DNA from: an uncultured Aquimarina sp.
GTDB lineage: Bacteria; Bacteroidota; Bacteroidia; Flavobacteriales; Flavobacteriaceae
Reading direction: 5' to 3'
Assembly (NCBI GenBank): GCA_947497175.1
Contig: CANMFM010000012.1
Coordinates: 17,218-81,217 of the forward strand
Length of the DNA stretch: 64,000 bases
Shown here: piece after piece, positions 26,049 to 35,500 of the stretch
Numbering within the stretch: the first letter of the stretch is position 1
How the letters are laid out: each line of letters opens with the position of its first letter
Program-made: the position numbers and the translations under genes
The notes under the pieces: generated by a model
Told to the model about the DNA's origin: nothing
What the model saw: the letters and a program-made list of their open reading frames with translations, nothing else
Database searches by the model: none

Positions 26049-28544
26049 TTAGAAATAGAAACCAAATGAACCAGTAACTCCAAATTTTCGTGCATCTGGG
26101 TTATCAAAATAATTTCCTCTGAAATGAAAATCAATTCTAAAAATTTTGAAGATATTACCTACACCCAAACTGTATTCCCAATAGACTTCATCCTCGGGTG
26201 CAATTAAAATTTCGTTAGAAGGAGCGCTCAGCAGAATGTTTTGGTCAGAAAGTTGACCCCAGGCTCCTCGTATTCCGACTAACTCTCTTAAGTTTAGTTT
26301 GCGTAGCCATGGTATTCTTGAGAATATTCGTCCATTAAAATTGTGTTCTAAATGTAGCGTAGCATAGGTGTCGGTCACAAACTCATAAAAATTAAGTAAC
26401 GGGAAAGTGTTATAAATGGATAAATAGGTTTGGTTACCAGGAATAACGCTTAATAAGCCTAGAGGTACATCTCCAAAGGTCTTCCCGAGTTCCAGGGTAC
26501 TGCTTAATCGACCAAAACCGCCAATATTCCAGGGTTGTTGATATAAGAATTGAATTTTTTGATACTCAAAATCACTTTCGATAATATCTTGTAACCCTAC
26601 ACTATAGTTAAGAAATAAAGTAGCATAATCACCATCATTAACAATAACTCTATCTACCCCATAACCACTTGTTTTGCGACCTGGAAAATAAGCAAGAGAT
26701 GTTGCAATTTCTGTTTGCTGTATTTCGGTTTGTAGTTCTCCGGTTTCCGGATCAATAAAATCAAGACTAAACAGTGATCGATCTGCTGGTTTTAGGTTTC
26801 TAAAAGACCCTGTAACCCCCACGGTAAAGTTTTTCCTGGGTTCTAATTGCATAGAAAATGCGGATAAATTAATGGAGGTCAATCTAGTATTATCCCCGGT
26901 AGCTATTACAGAAGATGAGGCAAGACTTCTGCCTTCTACATCATTAGTATTGGTTAAACTGGCTCCTAGTTGCTCTACATCTCTACGGTTTCCAGCAGAA
27001 ACGATAAGTCTGGATTTTCGATCTATCAAATATTTTCCCGAGATACCATATTTGAATTTATTATCTTTAAAACCATAGGCTCCGTATCCTTCTATGCGCC
27101 ATCTATCATTAGAAGTAAAATAGGTTCTACCACCGGCGCGTAATCTCCAACCTTCAATATCATTAAATCCTACGGTTGAAAATAAGGGGCCAAAATCAAA
27201 TCCATCAAATTCTATATACCCCGTTGCTAATATCGTTCCTATATTATAGAGGCGCTTAAATGCTTTTACTGTTCTTAACGTGTCAAGTAATTTGTAAACT
27301 TTTTTCTCATCTTTATTGAGTTCTTCCATACGTGCATTTTTCCAGAACGAATCTTCACGATTATAAATGTCCTGGTCGTATGGGTCTACCTGGGATTGAT
27401 AGAATTTTTTATCTTTTTTTATATCAAATTTATAATTATCGTATAGTGTGGTTCTTTTTCCGTAGACTCCACGTGATTTTTCTTTCTTACTAAAGGCAAA
27501 ATCAGATTGAAAATAGTCTTTAGTAATTAAAAATATAGAATCATTTAGAACATCAAACTCTTGTTCGATATATAGATCTTTTACCCAGTTTATATTCGCA
27601 CTTTTTGTAACTTCTAGATTAATCTCCTTAATAGCCCAAGTCGTATCGTTAACCCAAAAATCTCCTTTAAAGGTGAGCTCGTTTTTTCTTCTTGGATAGT
27701 AGATGATGTTATAACACCATTTGTTACCAATATATGCACTGTCAGAAAGAACATAATTATAAACACCGACACCCGTTCGTGATAATGGGCTGGTAAAACT
27801 TTTGTCAAAGAACTTTAAATAATTCTCATATACGTCATAATCAGAATATAAATCTTTAACAAAGGCAATTAACGTTTGATTGTCACTAAATCCTGCGTTT
27901 TTATTACCGGTTAATACTTCTTTGTATTCATTAAGTTGATTGTCTCCATATACTTTTGAAATGGCTTCATTTAGAAAAATTGGGAGATACGTTTTTCCAG
28001 TAATTCTAGAGGTGTCTATATCATCAAAAATAAACTCCATACCATTAAAAATTCTACTATTAATTAGGGTGCTATCAATAGTATTGAGGTCAAACTCTAA
28101 TTTTTCATACTTGTCGTACGTATATTGTTTAAATTTTTTAACTCCATTTACGCGTCGATTATCCCATATTTTTTTAAGAATGTCTATAGCTGGATTGTTT
28201 TTTTTAGAAGTTTTACCTTTATATATTACGACTTCATCTAATGATGCGGCTTCCTCTTCAAGTGTGATTTGCATTTTATATGTAACACGCTTGGTAAGGG
28301 CTATCGTTTTAGTCTCAAAACCTATAAATGAAATTTTAATTTCAGAATGGTTGTCATCAGACTCCATATAAAAATTACCGTTCTCATCTGTAATAGTACC
28401 TATTGTGGAGTTTTTAAAAACAACATTCGCAAAGGGAATAGGTTGTTTGTTACTATCATATACTTGCCCACCAACTTTAGTTTGTGAAAGGAGAGCCGTG
28501 CAGCTAAATGCAGCTAGAATTACTCCTAAAATAATTTTTTTCAT
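26049..28544 (-). CDS. DUF5686 and carboxypeptidase-like regulatory domain outer-membrane protein
   Basis: The 831-aa protein has a signal peptide (ILGVILAAFSCTALLSQ). A carboxypeptidase-like regulatory (CarbopepD_reg_2) beta domain at about 22-110 follows (GGQVYDSNKQPIPFANVVF, GTITDENGNFYM). The DUF5686 region runs through the rest and ends in aromatic-tipped strands (FHFRGNYF, GVTGSFGFYF), indicating an outer-membrane barrel. It resembles TonB-dependent-receptor relatives but has no plug domain. Function is unknown for the family. It follows pdhB on the same strand with a 126-base gap. Confidence 0.88.
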   Translation of the reverse strand: MKKIILGVILAAFSCTALLSQTKVGGQVYDSNKQPIPFANVVFKNSTIGTITDENGNFYMESDDNHSEIKISFIGFETKTIALTKRVTYKMQITLEEEAASLDEVVIYKGKTSKKNNPAIDILKKIWDNRRVNGVKKFKQYTYDKYEKLEFDLNTIDSTLINSRIFNGMEFIFDDIDTSRITGKTYLPIFLNEAISKVYGDNQLNEYKEVLTGNKNAGFSDNQTLIAFVKDLYSDYDVYENYLKFFDKSFTSPLSRTGVGVYNYVLSDSAYIGNKWCYNIIYYPRRKNELTFKGDFWVNDTTWAIKEINLEVTKSANINWVKDLYIEQEFDVLNDSIFLITKDYFQSDFAFSKKEKSRGVYGKRTTLYDNYKFDIKKDKKFYQSQVDPYDQDIYNREDSFWKNARMEELNKDEKKVYKLLDTLRTVKAFKRLYNIGTILATGYIEFDGFDFGPLFSTVGFNDIEGWRLRAGGRTYFTSNDRWRIEGYGAYGFKDNKFKYGISGKYLIDRKSRLIVSAGNRRDVEQLGASLTNTNDVEGRSLASSSVIATGDNTRLTSINLSAFSMQLEPRKNFTVGVTGSFRNLKPADRSLFSLDFIDPETGELQTEIQQTEIATSLAYFPGRKTSGYGVDRVIVNDGDYATLFLNYSVGLQDIIESDFEYQKIQFLYQQPWNIGGFGRLSSTLELGKTFGDVPLGLLSVIPGNQTYLSIYNTFPLLNFYEFVTDTYATLHLEHNFNGRIFSRIPWLRKLNLRELVGIRGAWGQLSDQNILLSAPSNEILIAPEDEVYWEYSLGVGNIFKIFRIDFHFRGNYFDNPDARKFGVTGSFGFYF

Positions 28545-28670
28545 CTAAAGTTATTATAATTACTACTTATGACAGTTAGTGGGGGTATCAATTTTTAGAC
28601 CACTTTTTGGGTTAGGATATCCAAGGCTGCATTCCTAAAATTGATGAAACGTAAAATAGAAAAGTAAATT

Positions 28671-29648
28671 TTATTTGTACATCACTTTTTTTACAGCTTT
28701 AATTACATCCTTGCTGTTTGGTAACCACTCTTCTAATAAAACAGGAGAATAAGGAGTTGGTGTGTCTGCGGTGTTAATTTTTATTATCGGGGCATCCAGA
28801 TAGTCAAAAATATTGGATTGAACCTGATATGTGATTTCTGAAGCAATGTTTGCTAAAGGCCATGCTTCTTCAAGGATAATAAGTCGATTTGTTTTTTTAA
28901 CAGAAGTAAAAATAGCTTCAAGATCTAAAGGCCTTACCGTTCTAAGATCAATAATTTCACAAGAAATGTTTTCTTTAGCGAGTTCATCTGCAGCTTTATA
29001 TGCTTCTTTTATGATTTTCCCAAAAGAAACAATGGTTACGTCTTTACCTTCTCTTTTAAGTTCGGCAACACCCAAAGGTATTGTATATTCACCTTCAGGG
29101 ACTTCACCCTTATCCCCATACATTTGCTCGCTTTCCATAAAAATAACCGGATCGTCATCTCTGATGGCAGATTTTAATAATCCTTTTGCATCTTTAGGGT
29201 TTGAAGGGACTACCACTTTTAGCCCTGGTGTATTTGCAAACCAGTTTTCAAAAGCCTGAGAGTGTGTTGCTCCTAATTGACCTGCAGAAGCTGTGGGTCC
29301 TCTAAAAACGATAGGAATATTAAATTGTCCTCCACTCATTTGACGCATTTTGGCAGCGTTATTTATAATTTGATCGATCCCTACCAGTGAGAAGTTAAAG
29401 GTCATAAACTCTATGATGGGTCGATTCCCGTTCATAGCGCTTCCAACACCAATACCGGCAAAACCTAATTCAGAGATAGGAGTATCCAAGACGCGATCTG
29501 GGCCAAACTCATCCAACATACCTTTACTGGCTTTGTAGGCTCCATTGTATTCTGCAACTTCTTCACCCATTAAATAAATGGATTCATCTCGGCGCATTTC
29601 TTCGCTCATGGCTTCGCAAATTGCTTCTCTGAATTGTATCGTTTTCAT
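28671..29648 (-). CDS. pdhB: Pyruvate dehydrogenase complex E1 component, beta subunit
   Basis: The 325-aa protein is the beta chain of a thiamine-diphosphate-dependent 2-oxoacid dehydrogenase E1. It begins with IQFREAICEAMSEEMRRDE, and has YLMGEEVAEYNGAYKASKG, the cofactor-contacting segment SELGFAGIGVGSAM, FRGPTASAGQLGATHSQ and the C-terminal DLRTVRPLD. It decarboxylates pyruvate together with an alpha subunit, which is not in the window. The sequence fits PdhB better than branched-chain BkdB, but that distinction is by general resemblance. It is divergent from etfBA across a long palindrome. Confidence 0.92.
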   Translation of the reverse strand: MKTIQFREAICEAMSEEMRRDESIYLMGEEVAEYNGAYKASKGMLDEFGPDRVLDTPISELGFAGIGVGSAMNGNRPIIEFMTFNFSLVGIDQIINNAAKMRQMSGGQFNIPIVFRGPTASAGQLGATHSQAFENWFANTPGLKVVVPSNPKDAKGLLKSAIRDDDPVIFMESEQMYGDKGEVPEGEYTIPLGVAELKREGKDVTIVSFGKIIKEAYKAADELAKENISCEIIDLRTVRPLDLEAIFTSVKKTNRLIILEEAWPLANIASEITYQVQSNIFDYLDAPIIKINTADTPTPYSPVLLEEWLPNSKDVIKAVKKVMYK

Positions 29649-29681
29649 GTGTAAAAAATTATTTTAGGCTATAAAGAAAGG

Positions 29682-29689
29682 CAAAAGTA
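29682..29689 (-). promoter_or_regulatory. -7 promoter element of pdhB
   Basis: CAAAAGTA reads TACTTTTG on the minus strand, matching TAnnTTTG, 33 bases upstream of the pdhB ATG. No good -33 TTG is visible. Confidence 0.55.
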
Positions 29690-29725
29690 GCAATTAAAAC
29701 GCTTTGGAGGCCTTGGAACATTAAA

Positions 29726-29774
29726 AAATTTACTATGCGTGCATAGTAAATTTGACATTTTATTTGTAACTTCG
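29726..29774 (+). promoter_or_regulatory. Long perfect palindrome (operator) and -7 element upstream of etfB
   Basis: Bases 29726-29738 (ending TTTACTATGC) are perfectly complementary to 29741-29753 (starting GCATAGTAAA), 13-bp arms around a GT centre. TAACTTCG at 29767-29774 is a one-mismatch -7 element for etfB, which puts the right arm of the palindrome over the -33 region. There is no T-run, so it is not a terminator. A dimeric TetR-, MarR- or GntR-type repressor site is the likely meaning; the regulator is not in the window. Confidence 0.75.
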
Positions 29775-29811
29775 CATTTATTATTAAATTCACAAAAAAT
29801 ACCTATATAAA

Positions 29812-30558
29812 ATGAAGATATTAGTTTGTATTAGCCACGTGCCAGACACAACGTCCAAAATTAATTTTACGGATGGTGATACTAAGTTTGACACTAATGG
29901 AGTGCAGTTTGTGATTAATCCAAATGACGAATTTGGTTTAACGCGTGCAATGTGGTTTAAAGAAAAACAAGGTGCATCTGTAGATGTAGTAAATGTTGGT
30001 GGTCCCGAAACAGAACCTACGCTGCGCAAAGCGTTAGCCATAGGAGCTGATAATGCAATACGAGTAAATACAGAAGCTACTGATGGTTTTTATGTTGCCA
30101 AACAATTGGCAAAGGTTGTTCAGGATGGAGGCTATGACCTTGTTATTGGAGGTAGAGAATCAATCGATTATAATGGTGGTATGGTGCCAGGTATGGTAGC
30201 TGCTATCACTGATGCTAATTTTGTGAACACTTGTATCGGTTTAGAAATAGAAGGTGATGTTGCAACTGCTATTCGTGAGATCGACGGAGGTAAAGAAACA
30301 TCAACAACTAAATTACCTTTGGTTATTGGGGGGCAAAAAGGATTGGTTGAAGAAAGTGATTTGCGTATACCAAACATGCGAGGGATTATGATGGCGCGTA
30401 AAAAACCGTTAACTGTTGTTGACCCGGTTGATGCGGACCATGAGACTAAAGCCGTTCAGTTTGAGAAACCCGCTCCAAAAGGAGATGTGAAATTAGTGTC
30501 TCCAGATAACGTACAGGAGCTTGTAGATTTATTACATAACGAAGCAAAAGCTATTTAA
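29812..30558 (+). CDS. etfB: Electron transfer flavoprotein, beta subunit
   Basis: The 248-aa protein begins KILVCISHVPDT and continues with NPNDEFGLTRAMWFKE, AIRVNTEATDGF and the ETF-beta signature region GGRESIDYNGGMVPGMVAA, with FRIPNMRG-like LRIPNMRGIMMARKKP near the C-terminus. With EtfA it forms the FAD/AMP-containing shuttle that takes electrons from acyl-CoA dehydrogenases to the respiratory chain. It is the first gene of an etfBA operon (12 bases to etfA), preceded by a long palindromic operator. Confidence 0.95.
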   Translation: MKILVCISHVPDTTSKINFTDGDTKFDTNGVQFVINPNDEFGLTRAMWFKEKQGASVDVVNVGGPETEPTLRKALAIGADNAIRVNTEATDGFYVAKQLAKVVQDGGYDLVIGGRESIDYNGGMVPGMVAAITDANFVNTCIGLEIEGDVATAIREIDGGKETSTTKLPLVIGGQKGLVEESDLRIPNMRGIMMARKKPLTVVDPVDADHETKAVQFEKPAPKGDVKLVSPDNVQELVDLLHNEAKAI

Positions 30559-30570
30559 AAGAAAAAAAAT

Positions 30571-31539
30571 ATGTCAGTTTTAGTATATACAGAAAGTGAA
30601 GGCGGAAAGTTCAAAAAAACGGCTTTCGAAGTAGCATCTTATGCCAAAGAAGTAGCTGCAATGTTGGGAACAACAGTTACAGCAGTAAGTATTAATGGAG
30701 GAGATAGTAGTGAGTTAGGAGCCTATGGTGTTGATAAGGTGTTAGAAGTAAAAGAAGATAAATTGTCTGGGTTTAATGCAAAAGCGTATGCAGATACAAT
30801 CAAACAAGCAGCTGAGAAAGAAGGAGCCAAAGTTGTAGTGGTTAGTTCTTCTGCTGATAGTAAGTTTTTAGCACCATTATTAGCGGTAAATCTTAATGCA
30901 GGATATGCATCTAATGTAGTTGCACTACCAGAAAGTGCTTCTCCTTTTAAGGTAAAACGTACAGCATTTACAAATAAAGCCTTTAATATTACCGAGATGT
31001 CAACTGATGTTAAAGTGATTGGATTATCTAACAATGCATTTGGACTTAAAGAAAACTCTGGAGCAGCTAGCGCAGAAGCTTTTACCCCTTCATTATCGGA
31101 TGCAGATTTTGATGTAAATGTAACATCTGTAGATAAAGCTACAGATAAAGTTTCGATTGCTGATGCAGAGGTTGTAGTATCTGGAGGACGTGGATTAAAA
31201 GGACCTGAAAACTGGGGGCTAATCGAAGACCTGGCCGAAGTTTTAGGGGCCGCAACAGCATGTTCTAAACCAGTAAGTGATATGGGGTGGAGACCACATA
31301 GTGAACATGTTGGGCAAACCGGTAAACCAGTAGCTTCTAATCTATATATAGCTGTAGGGGTTTCAGGTGCAATACAACATCTTGCAGGGATTAACGCAAG
31401 TAAAGTAAAAGTGGTTATAAACAACGACCCAGAAGCACCTTTCTTTAAAGCTGCAGACTACGGAATAGTAGGAGACGCTTTTGAAGTAGTGCCAAAACTT
31501 ATAGAAAAATTAAAAGAATTTAAGTCGAATAACGCATAA
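30571..31539 (+). CDS. etfA: Electron transfer flavoprotein, alpha subunit
   Basis: The 322-aa protein has the N-terminal ETF domain (VLVYTESEGGKFKKTAFEV). The C-terminal FAD-binding domain carries VVSGGRGLKGPENW, SKPVSDMGWRPHSEHVGQ and GVSGAIQHLAGI, the segments that hold FAD. It pairs with EtfB from the preceding gene to pass electrons from flavin dehydrogenases into the quinone pool. A strong terminator begins 25 bases after the stop, closing the operon. The long open frame on the opposite strand is a shadow. Confidence 0.95.
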   Translation: MSVLVYTESEGGKFKKTAFEVASYAKEVAAMLGTTVTAVSINGGDSSELGAYGVDKVLEVKEDKLSGFNAKAYADTIKQAAEKEGAKVVVVSSSADSKFLAPLLAVNLNAGYASNVVALPESASPFKVKRTAFTNKAFNITEMSTDVKVIGLSNNAFGLKENSGAASAEAFTPSLSDADFDVNVTSVDKATDKVSIADAEVVVSGGRGLKGPENWGLIEDLAEVLGAATACSKPVSDMGWRPHSEHVGQTGKPVASNLYIAVGVSGAIQHLAGINASKVKVVINNDPEAPFFKAADYGIVGDAFEVVPKLIEKLKEFKSNNA

Positions 31540-31564
31540 TTTTCATAAATTGTGCCCAATTAAG

Positions 31565-31613
31565 GGCTGTTTGAACTTAGGTAAAAGTCCGTGTGTTCAA
31601 ACAGCCTTTTTTT
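31565..31613 (+). terminator. Intrinsic terminator between etfA and the bifunctional nuclease gene
   Basis: GGCTGTTTGAAC at 31565-31576 is perfectly complementary to 31595-31606, with an 18-base loop, followed by seven T to 31613. The next gene begins only 12 bases further on, which is unusually close. Confidence 0.9.
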
Positions 31614-31625
31614 ATTGAGAGCATT

Positions 31626-32243
31626 ATGAGTTTAGTTCGTCTGAACATAAAAGGAATATCATACAGTCAGACCCAAAATGGTGCATACGCACTAATTTTA
31701 AGTGAAGTAGATGGGGAAAGAAAGTTGCCAATAGTAATAGGTGCTTTTGAAGCGCAATCTATAGCTATTGCTTTAGAAAAAGAAATTAAACCCCCTAGAC
31801 CATTAACCCATGATCTTTTTAAAAACTTCGCAGACCGATTTGAAGTTGTGGTTAAGCAAGTCATAATTCATAAATTGGTTGATGGTGTTTTTTATTCAAG
31901 TATCATTTGTGAACGAGATAAGATCGAGGAAATTATAGATGCAAGAACAAGTGATGCTATAGCCCTTGCACTTCGTTTTCAAGCACCAATTTTTACTTAT
32001 AAAAATATATTAGATCAGGCAGGGATATACCTCAAAGTTAATCCCAAAAAAGAAGACGACAATGATCCAGAAAGTCTACTGGTAGACGAGTTGGTATCAG
32101 AAGATGTGGAAATGGTAGGTAAAGAAACCAGTTATAAAGACCTTTCTCTAGACGAACTTAATAGAATGCTTGATCAGGCTGTTGCCAATGAAGATTATGA
32201 ACTAGCTGCCAGGATAAGGGATGAAATTTCTAAACGAGCTTAG
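31626..32243 (+). CDS. Bifunctional nuclease (DUF151) family protein with UVR motif
   Basis: The start is ATG 31626 (205 aa); a frame from 31593 would run through the terminator stem. The DUF151 domain occupies residues ~1-135 (LPIVIGAFEAQSIAIALEKE, RPLTHDLFKNF, DARTSDAIALALRFQAPIF). The C-terminal ~35 residues form a UvrB/UvrC-type helical hairpin (LNRMLDQAVANEDYELAARI). Related proteins have reported RNase/DNase activity, but most bacterial members are uncharacterised. Its ribosome-binding region directly follows the etfA terminator, so its promoter must lie within or before that hairpin. Confidence 0.88.
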   Translation: MSLVRLNIKGISYSQTQNGAYALILSEVDGERKLPIVIGAFEAQSIAIALEKEIKPPRPLTHDLFKNFADRFEVVVKQVIIHKLVDGVFYSSIICERDKIEEIIDARTSDAIALALRFQAPIFTYKNILDQAGIYLKVNPKKEDDNDPESLLVDELVSEDVEMVGKETSYKDLSLDELNRMLDQAVANEDYELAARIRDEISKRA

Positions 32244-32310
32244 TTTTGCACAACACTATCACATACTACTTGGGGATCTAACTACATTTTTTTAAATAAG
32301 TTCAATTTTT

Positions 32311-34011
32311 ATGAAGAAAGGACTACTAACTTTTCTGTTTTTATTTTCTGTTTTTACAATATCATTTGCGCAATCTATTGAGAAGAAATGGACTTTAGAT
32401 AAAAAAATAGATCCTTCAGGAGAAGTTATGAAGGTTAAAAAGGGAGATTATTTTCAATTTGAAAATGGTCAATTTTCTTATATTATTAATGCAGAAGAAT
32501 CAGTTCAAGGAGATTATCTGGAACAAAATAATGTTTTACTTCTGTTTCCTCAGATTGATGAAGATTCAATTATAAAATATAAAATAAATACGATTACTGA
32601 TTCTACGCTGGTAGTGTCAAAGAAAGGAATTTCATATTTATTAACCACTCAAAAAGATACAGCTGCTTCAGTTCAGGTTGCAGATGTTAATACACTTGTG
32701 CCCAATCAGGGATTTTCGTTGAATAGTTTATGGAGAGGAGTACTTGGTATGATTGTGCTGTTAATCATAGCATATTTATTTAGTAGTAACCGAAAAGCAA
32801 TTGATTGGAAAACCGTTGGGTTAGGTGTCGGGTTTCAAGTCATAATTGCCATTGGAGTTTTAAGAGTACCATTTGTGCAAACAATATTTGAATGGGTAGG
32901 AAGCTTATTTGTTAGTGTTTTAGACTTTACCAGGGCAGGAAGTAAATTTCTGTTTGAAGGTTTGGTCGTAGATATGGACACCTTTGGTTTTATATTTGCT
33001 TTTCAGGTATTACCAACAATAATATTCTTTTCAGCTTTAACTTCTTTATTATTTTACTTAGGGGTTATTCAAAAAGTAGTAAAAGGCATGGCATGGTTGT
33101 TAACTAAAGCACTAAAGATATCCGGAGCAGAAAGTTTGAGTGTGGCTGGCAACATCTTTTTAGGCCAAACAGAAGCACCTCTATTAATAAAGGCATATTT
33201 AGAAAAAATGAATAGGTCTGAAATACTATTGGTTATGGTAGGGGGTATGGCAACTGTTGCTGGAGCGGTACTTGCCGCTTATATCGGATTTTTAGGAGGA
33301 GACGATCCTGTTTTAAGATTACAATTTGCAAAACACCTATTAGCAGCGTCTGTAATGGCAGCTCCTGGCGCTATTGTGATTTCTAAAATACTATTTCCAC
33401 AAACAGAAGAAATTAATACAGATGTACATGTTTCTTCAGAAAAGATAGGATCCAATATTTTAGACGCTATAGCAAACGGAACAACTGAAGGTTTAAAACT
33501 AGCTGTAAATGTTGGTGCTATGTTATTAGTGTTTGTCGCTTTTATTGCTATGCTAAATGGAATCTTAAGTTGGGTTGGAGATATCACTTCTATAAATACC
33601 TGGGTAGCATCGAACACAGCTTACAAAAGCTTATCTCTTGAACTTATGTTAGGTTATCTTTTTGCGCCATTAATGTGGTTGATTGGAGTCGCTAAAGAAG
33701 ACATCGCTTTGATGGGTCAACTCCTGGGTATAAAACTAGCTGCTAGCGAGTTTGTAGGTTATATTCAATTAGCAGATCTAAAAAATCCGGCTAACCCTTT
33801 ACATCTTACGTACAGTAAATCTGTAATTATGGCCACATACATGCTTTGTGGTTTTGCAAACTTTGCTTCGATTGGTATACAAATCGGGGGCATAGGCTCT
33901 TTGGCACCTGGGCAACGTAAAACACTATCAGAGTTTGGAATGAAAGCACTCTTAGGCGGAACAATAGCTTCATTATTGTCTGCTACAATAGCAGGAATGA
34001 TAATAGGCTAA
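32311..34011 (+). CDS. Concentrative nucleoside transporter (CNT) with N-terminal periplasmic domain
   Basis: The 566-aa protein has a signal peptide (LLTFLFLFSVFTISFAQ) and ~120 residues of lipocalin-like beta sequence (KGDYFQFENGQFSYII, GDYLEQNNVLLLFPQ). The CNT core runs from ~145. It has many helices and the family motif GNIFLGQTEAPLLI near residue 280, with FASIGIQIGGIGSLAPGQR near the end. CNT proteins import nucleosides with Na+ or H+. The extra N-terminal domain is absent from classic NupC and would lie outside the inner membrane. It precedes thyA, consistent with nucleoside salvage, although there are 150 bases and a probable promoter between them. Confidence 0.88.
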   Translation: MKKGLLTFLFLFSVFTISFAQSIEKKWTLDKKIDPSGEVMKVKKGDYFQFENGQFSYIINAEESVQGDYLEQNNVLLLFPQIDEDSIIKYKINTITDSTLVVSKKGISYLLTTQKDTAASVQVADVNTLVPNQGFSLNSLWRGVLGMIVLLIIAYLFSSNRKAIDWKTVGLGVGFQVIIAIGVLRVPFVQTIFEWVGSLFVSVLDFTRAGSKFLFEGLVVDMDTFGFIFAFQVLPTIIFFSALTSLLFYLGVIQKVVKGMAWLLTKALKISGAESLSVAGNIFLGQTEAPLLIKAYLEKMNRSEILLVMVGGMATVAGAVLAAYIGFLGGDDPVLRLQFAKHLLAASVMAAPGAIVISKILFPQTEEINTDVHVSSEKIGSNILDAIANGTTEGLKLAVNVGAMLLVFVAFIAMLNGILSWVGDITSINTWVASNTAYKSLSLELMLGYLFAPLMWLIGVAKEDIALMGQLLGIKLAASEFVGYIQLADLKNPANPLHLTYSKSVIMATYMLCGFANFASIGIQIGGIGSLAPGQRKTLSEFGMKALLGGTIASLLSATIAGMIIG

Positions 34012-34110
34012 ATATTTCTTTTGTTTTTTAGTAAAATCGTATTTTTCATAACAGGTTTATAACTATTTTATAATCTTTGGGTTAAAGACACTCTCGAAAC
34101 CTATTTTTTG

Positions 34111-34118
34111 TATATTTG
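34111..34118 (+). promoter_or_regulatory. -7 promoter element of thyA
   Basis: TATATTTG matches TAnnTTTG exactly, 46 bases before the thyA ATG. No TTG occurs at the expected -33 distance, so this is a half-supported promoter. Confidence 0.5.
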
Positions 34119-34164
34119 AGAAGACTATACAACTTAAACACTAACATAAATAGTAAGAGAGAAT

Positions 34165-34989
34165 ATGAGGCAATATCTTGACCTTGTGCGTCATGTAATT
34201 GAGAATGGGAATACAAAAGAGGATCGAACCGGGACAGGTACAAAAAGTGTGTTTGGATACCAAATGCGGTTTGATCTAAGTGAAGGTTTTCCTATGGTGA
34301 CTACCAAAAAACTACACTTAAAATCTATAATTTATGAGTTATTGTGGTTTTTGAAAGGAGATACTAATATTGAATATCTCCAAGAGAATGGAGTGCGTAT
34401 TTGGAACGAATGGGCAGATGAAAATGGAGATTTAGGACCCGTTTACGGGCACCAGTGGCGCAATTGGGATAGTAATGATATAGACCAAATAAAGGAAGTT
34501 GTCGAGACACTTAAAAATAATCCAGATAGTAGACGAATGTTGGTTTCTGCATGGAATCCAAGTGTGCTTCCAGATACGTCAAAATCATTTGCAGAAAATG
34601 TAGCAAATGGAAAAGCGGCATTACCACCATGTCATGCTTTTTTTCAGTTTTATGTTGCAAATGGTAAACTGTCTTGCCAATTGTATCAACGTAGTGCAGA
34701 TATCTTTCTTGGAGTCCCATTTAATATAGCATCATATGCTTTATTTACAATGATGATGGCACAAGTGTGTGGATATGAAGCTGGTGATTTTATACATACT
34801 TTTGGTGATGCACATATCTATAATAACCACTTGGAACAACTAGAACTGCAACTATCCAGAGAGCCTCGAAAATTGCCCAAAATGGTTCTCAATCCAGAGG
34901 TGAAAGATATTTTTGGCTTCGTTTTTGATGACTTTACTTTAGTTGATTATGATCCACATCCTCATATTAAAGGAGCAGTGGCAGTTTAA
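34165..34989 (+). CDS. thyA: Thymidylate synthase
   Basis: The 274-aa enzyme methylates dUMP to dTMP using methylene-tetrahydrofolate, yielding dihydrofolate. The nucleophile Cys156 lies in [12 protein letters not shown]. Phosphate-binding Arg residues are in [11 protein letters not shown] and [12 protein letters not shown], and [17 protein letters not shown] is intact. Length matches E. coli-type ThyA. The folate partner, dihydrofolate reductase, is encoded about 4.5 kb downstream as an unusual membrane fusion. A run of seven C directly follows the stop codon. Confidence 0.97.
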   Translation: MRQYLDLVRHVIENGNTKEDRTGTGTKSVFGYQMRFDLSEGFPMVTTKKLHLKSIIYELLWFLKGDTNIEYLQENGVRIWNEWADENGDLGPVYGHQWRNWDSNDIDQIKEVVETLKNNPDSRRMLVSAWNPSVLPDTSKSFAENVANGKAALPPCHAFFQFYVANGKLSCQLYQRSADIFLGVPFNIASYALFTMMMAQVCGYEAGDFIHTFGDAHIYNNHLEQLELQLSREPRKLPKMVLNPEVKDIFGFVFDDFTLVDYDPHPHIKGAVAV

Positions 34990-35015
34990 CCCCCCCAAAT
35001 TTAAAGTAACATACT

Positions 35016-35435
35016 ATGAAAAAACTATTACTAATAATTACAATTTTATTTTCAGCGTTTTCCTTTTCTCAAGGAATTATTCTGTCTCAGGAAAATGCTG
35101 CCGAAAAAGGAATTACACCGATATGGCCAAAATGCGACCGATCCAGACAATCTCCGGCGCAATGTTTCGATAACAAACTAAGGAATCATATTATCGCCAA
35201 TTTTGAGTACCCGGACATCGCATTATCAGAAGGTTTAGAAGGTACAGTTACGGTAGAGTTTATTATAGATAAAAAAGGAAAAGTAGAAGTGTTAGAAGTT
35301 ACAGGCGCTCATCGATTTTTGCAAAGAGAAGCGATACGAATCATTAGAGCAATTCCTAAAATGGAACCTGGAAAATGGGGTAATAAACCTATTGCAATTG
35401 CCTACACCGTACCTATTACTTTTATAAAACCATAG
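35016..35435 (+). CDS. Secreted TonB C-terminal domain protein
   Basis: The 139-aa protein has a signal peptide (LLLIITILFSAFSFSQ) and then a TonB C-terminal domain at about 55-135 (NFEYPDIALSEGLEGTVTVEF, KVEVLEVTGAH, PITFIKP). It lacks the membrane anchor and Pro-rich spacer of true TonB, so it is a periplasmic single-domain relative rather than a full energy transducer. Such proteins are numerous in Bacteroidota, and their function is mostly unknown. It is 26 bases after thyA but no functional link is apparent. Confidence 0.85.
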   Translation: MKKLLLIITILFSAFSFSQGIILSQENAAEKGITPIWPKCDRSRQSPAQCFDNKLRNHIIANFEYPDIALSEGLEGTVTVEFIIDKKGKVEVLEVTGAHRFLQREAIRIIRAIPKMEPGKWGNKPIAIAYTVPITFIKP

Positions 35436-35500
35436 TAGGATATGAGCATATTTTAACATTGGATTAACCTTGTTAAGGTAATAACAAAAATAAAAATCAG

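Noticed and set aside
30723..31424. 233-codon frame antisense to etfA
   Set aside because: Composition is that of a shadow of a strongly coding gene; no signal, domain or promoter.
34990..34996. Run of seven C after the thyA stop as a phase-variable tract
   Set aside because: It is outside coding sequence and not placed between promoter elements; too short and isolated to claim switching.
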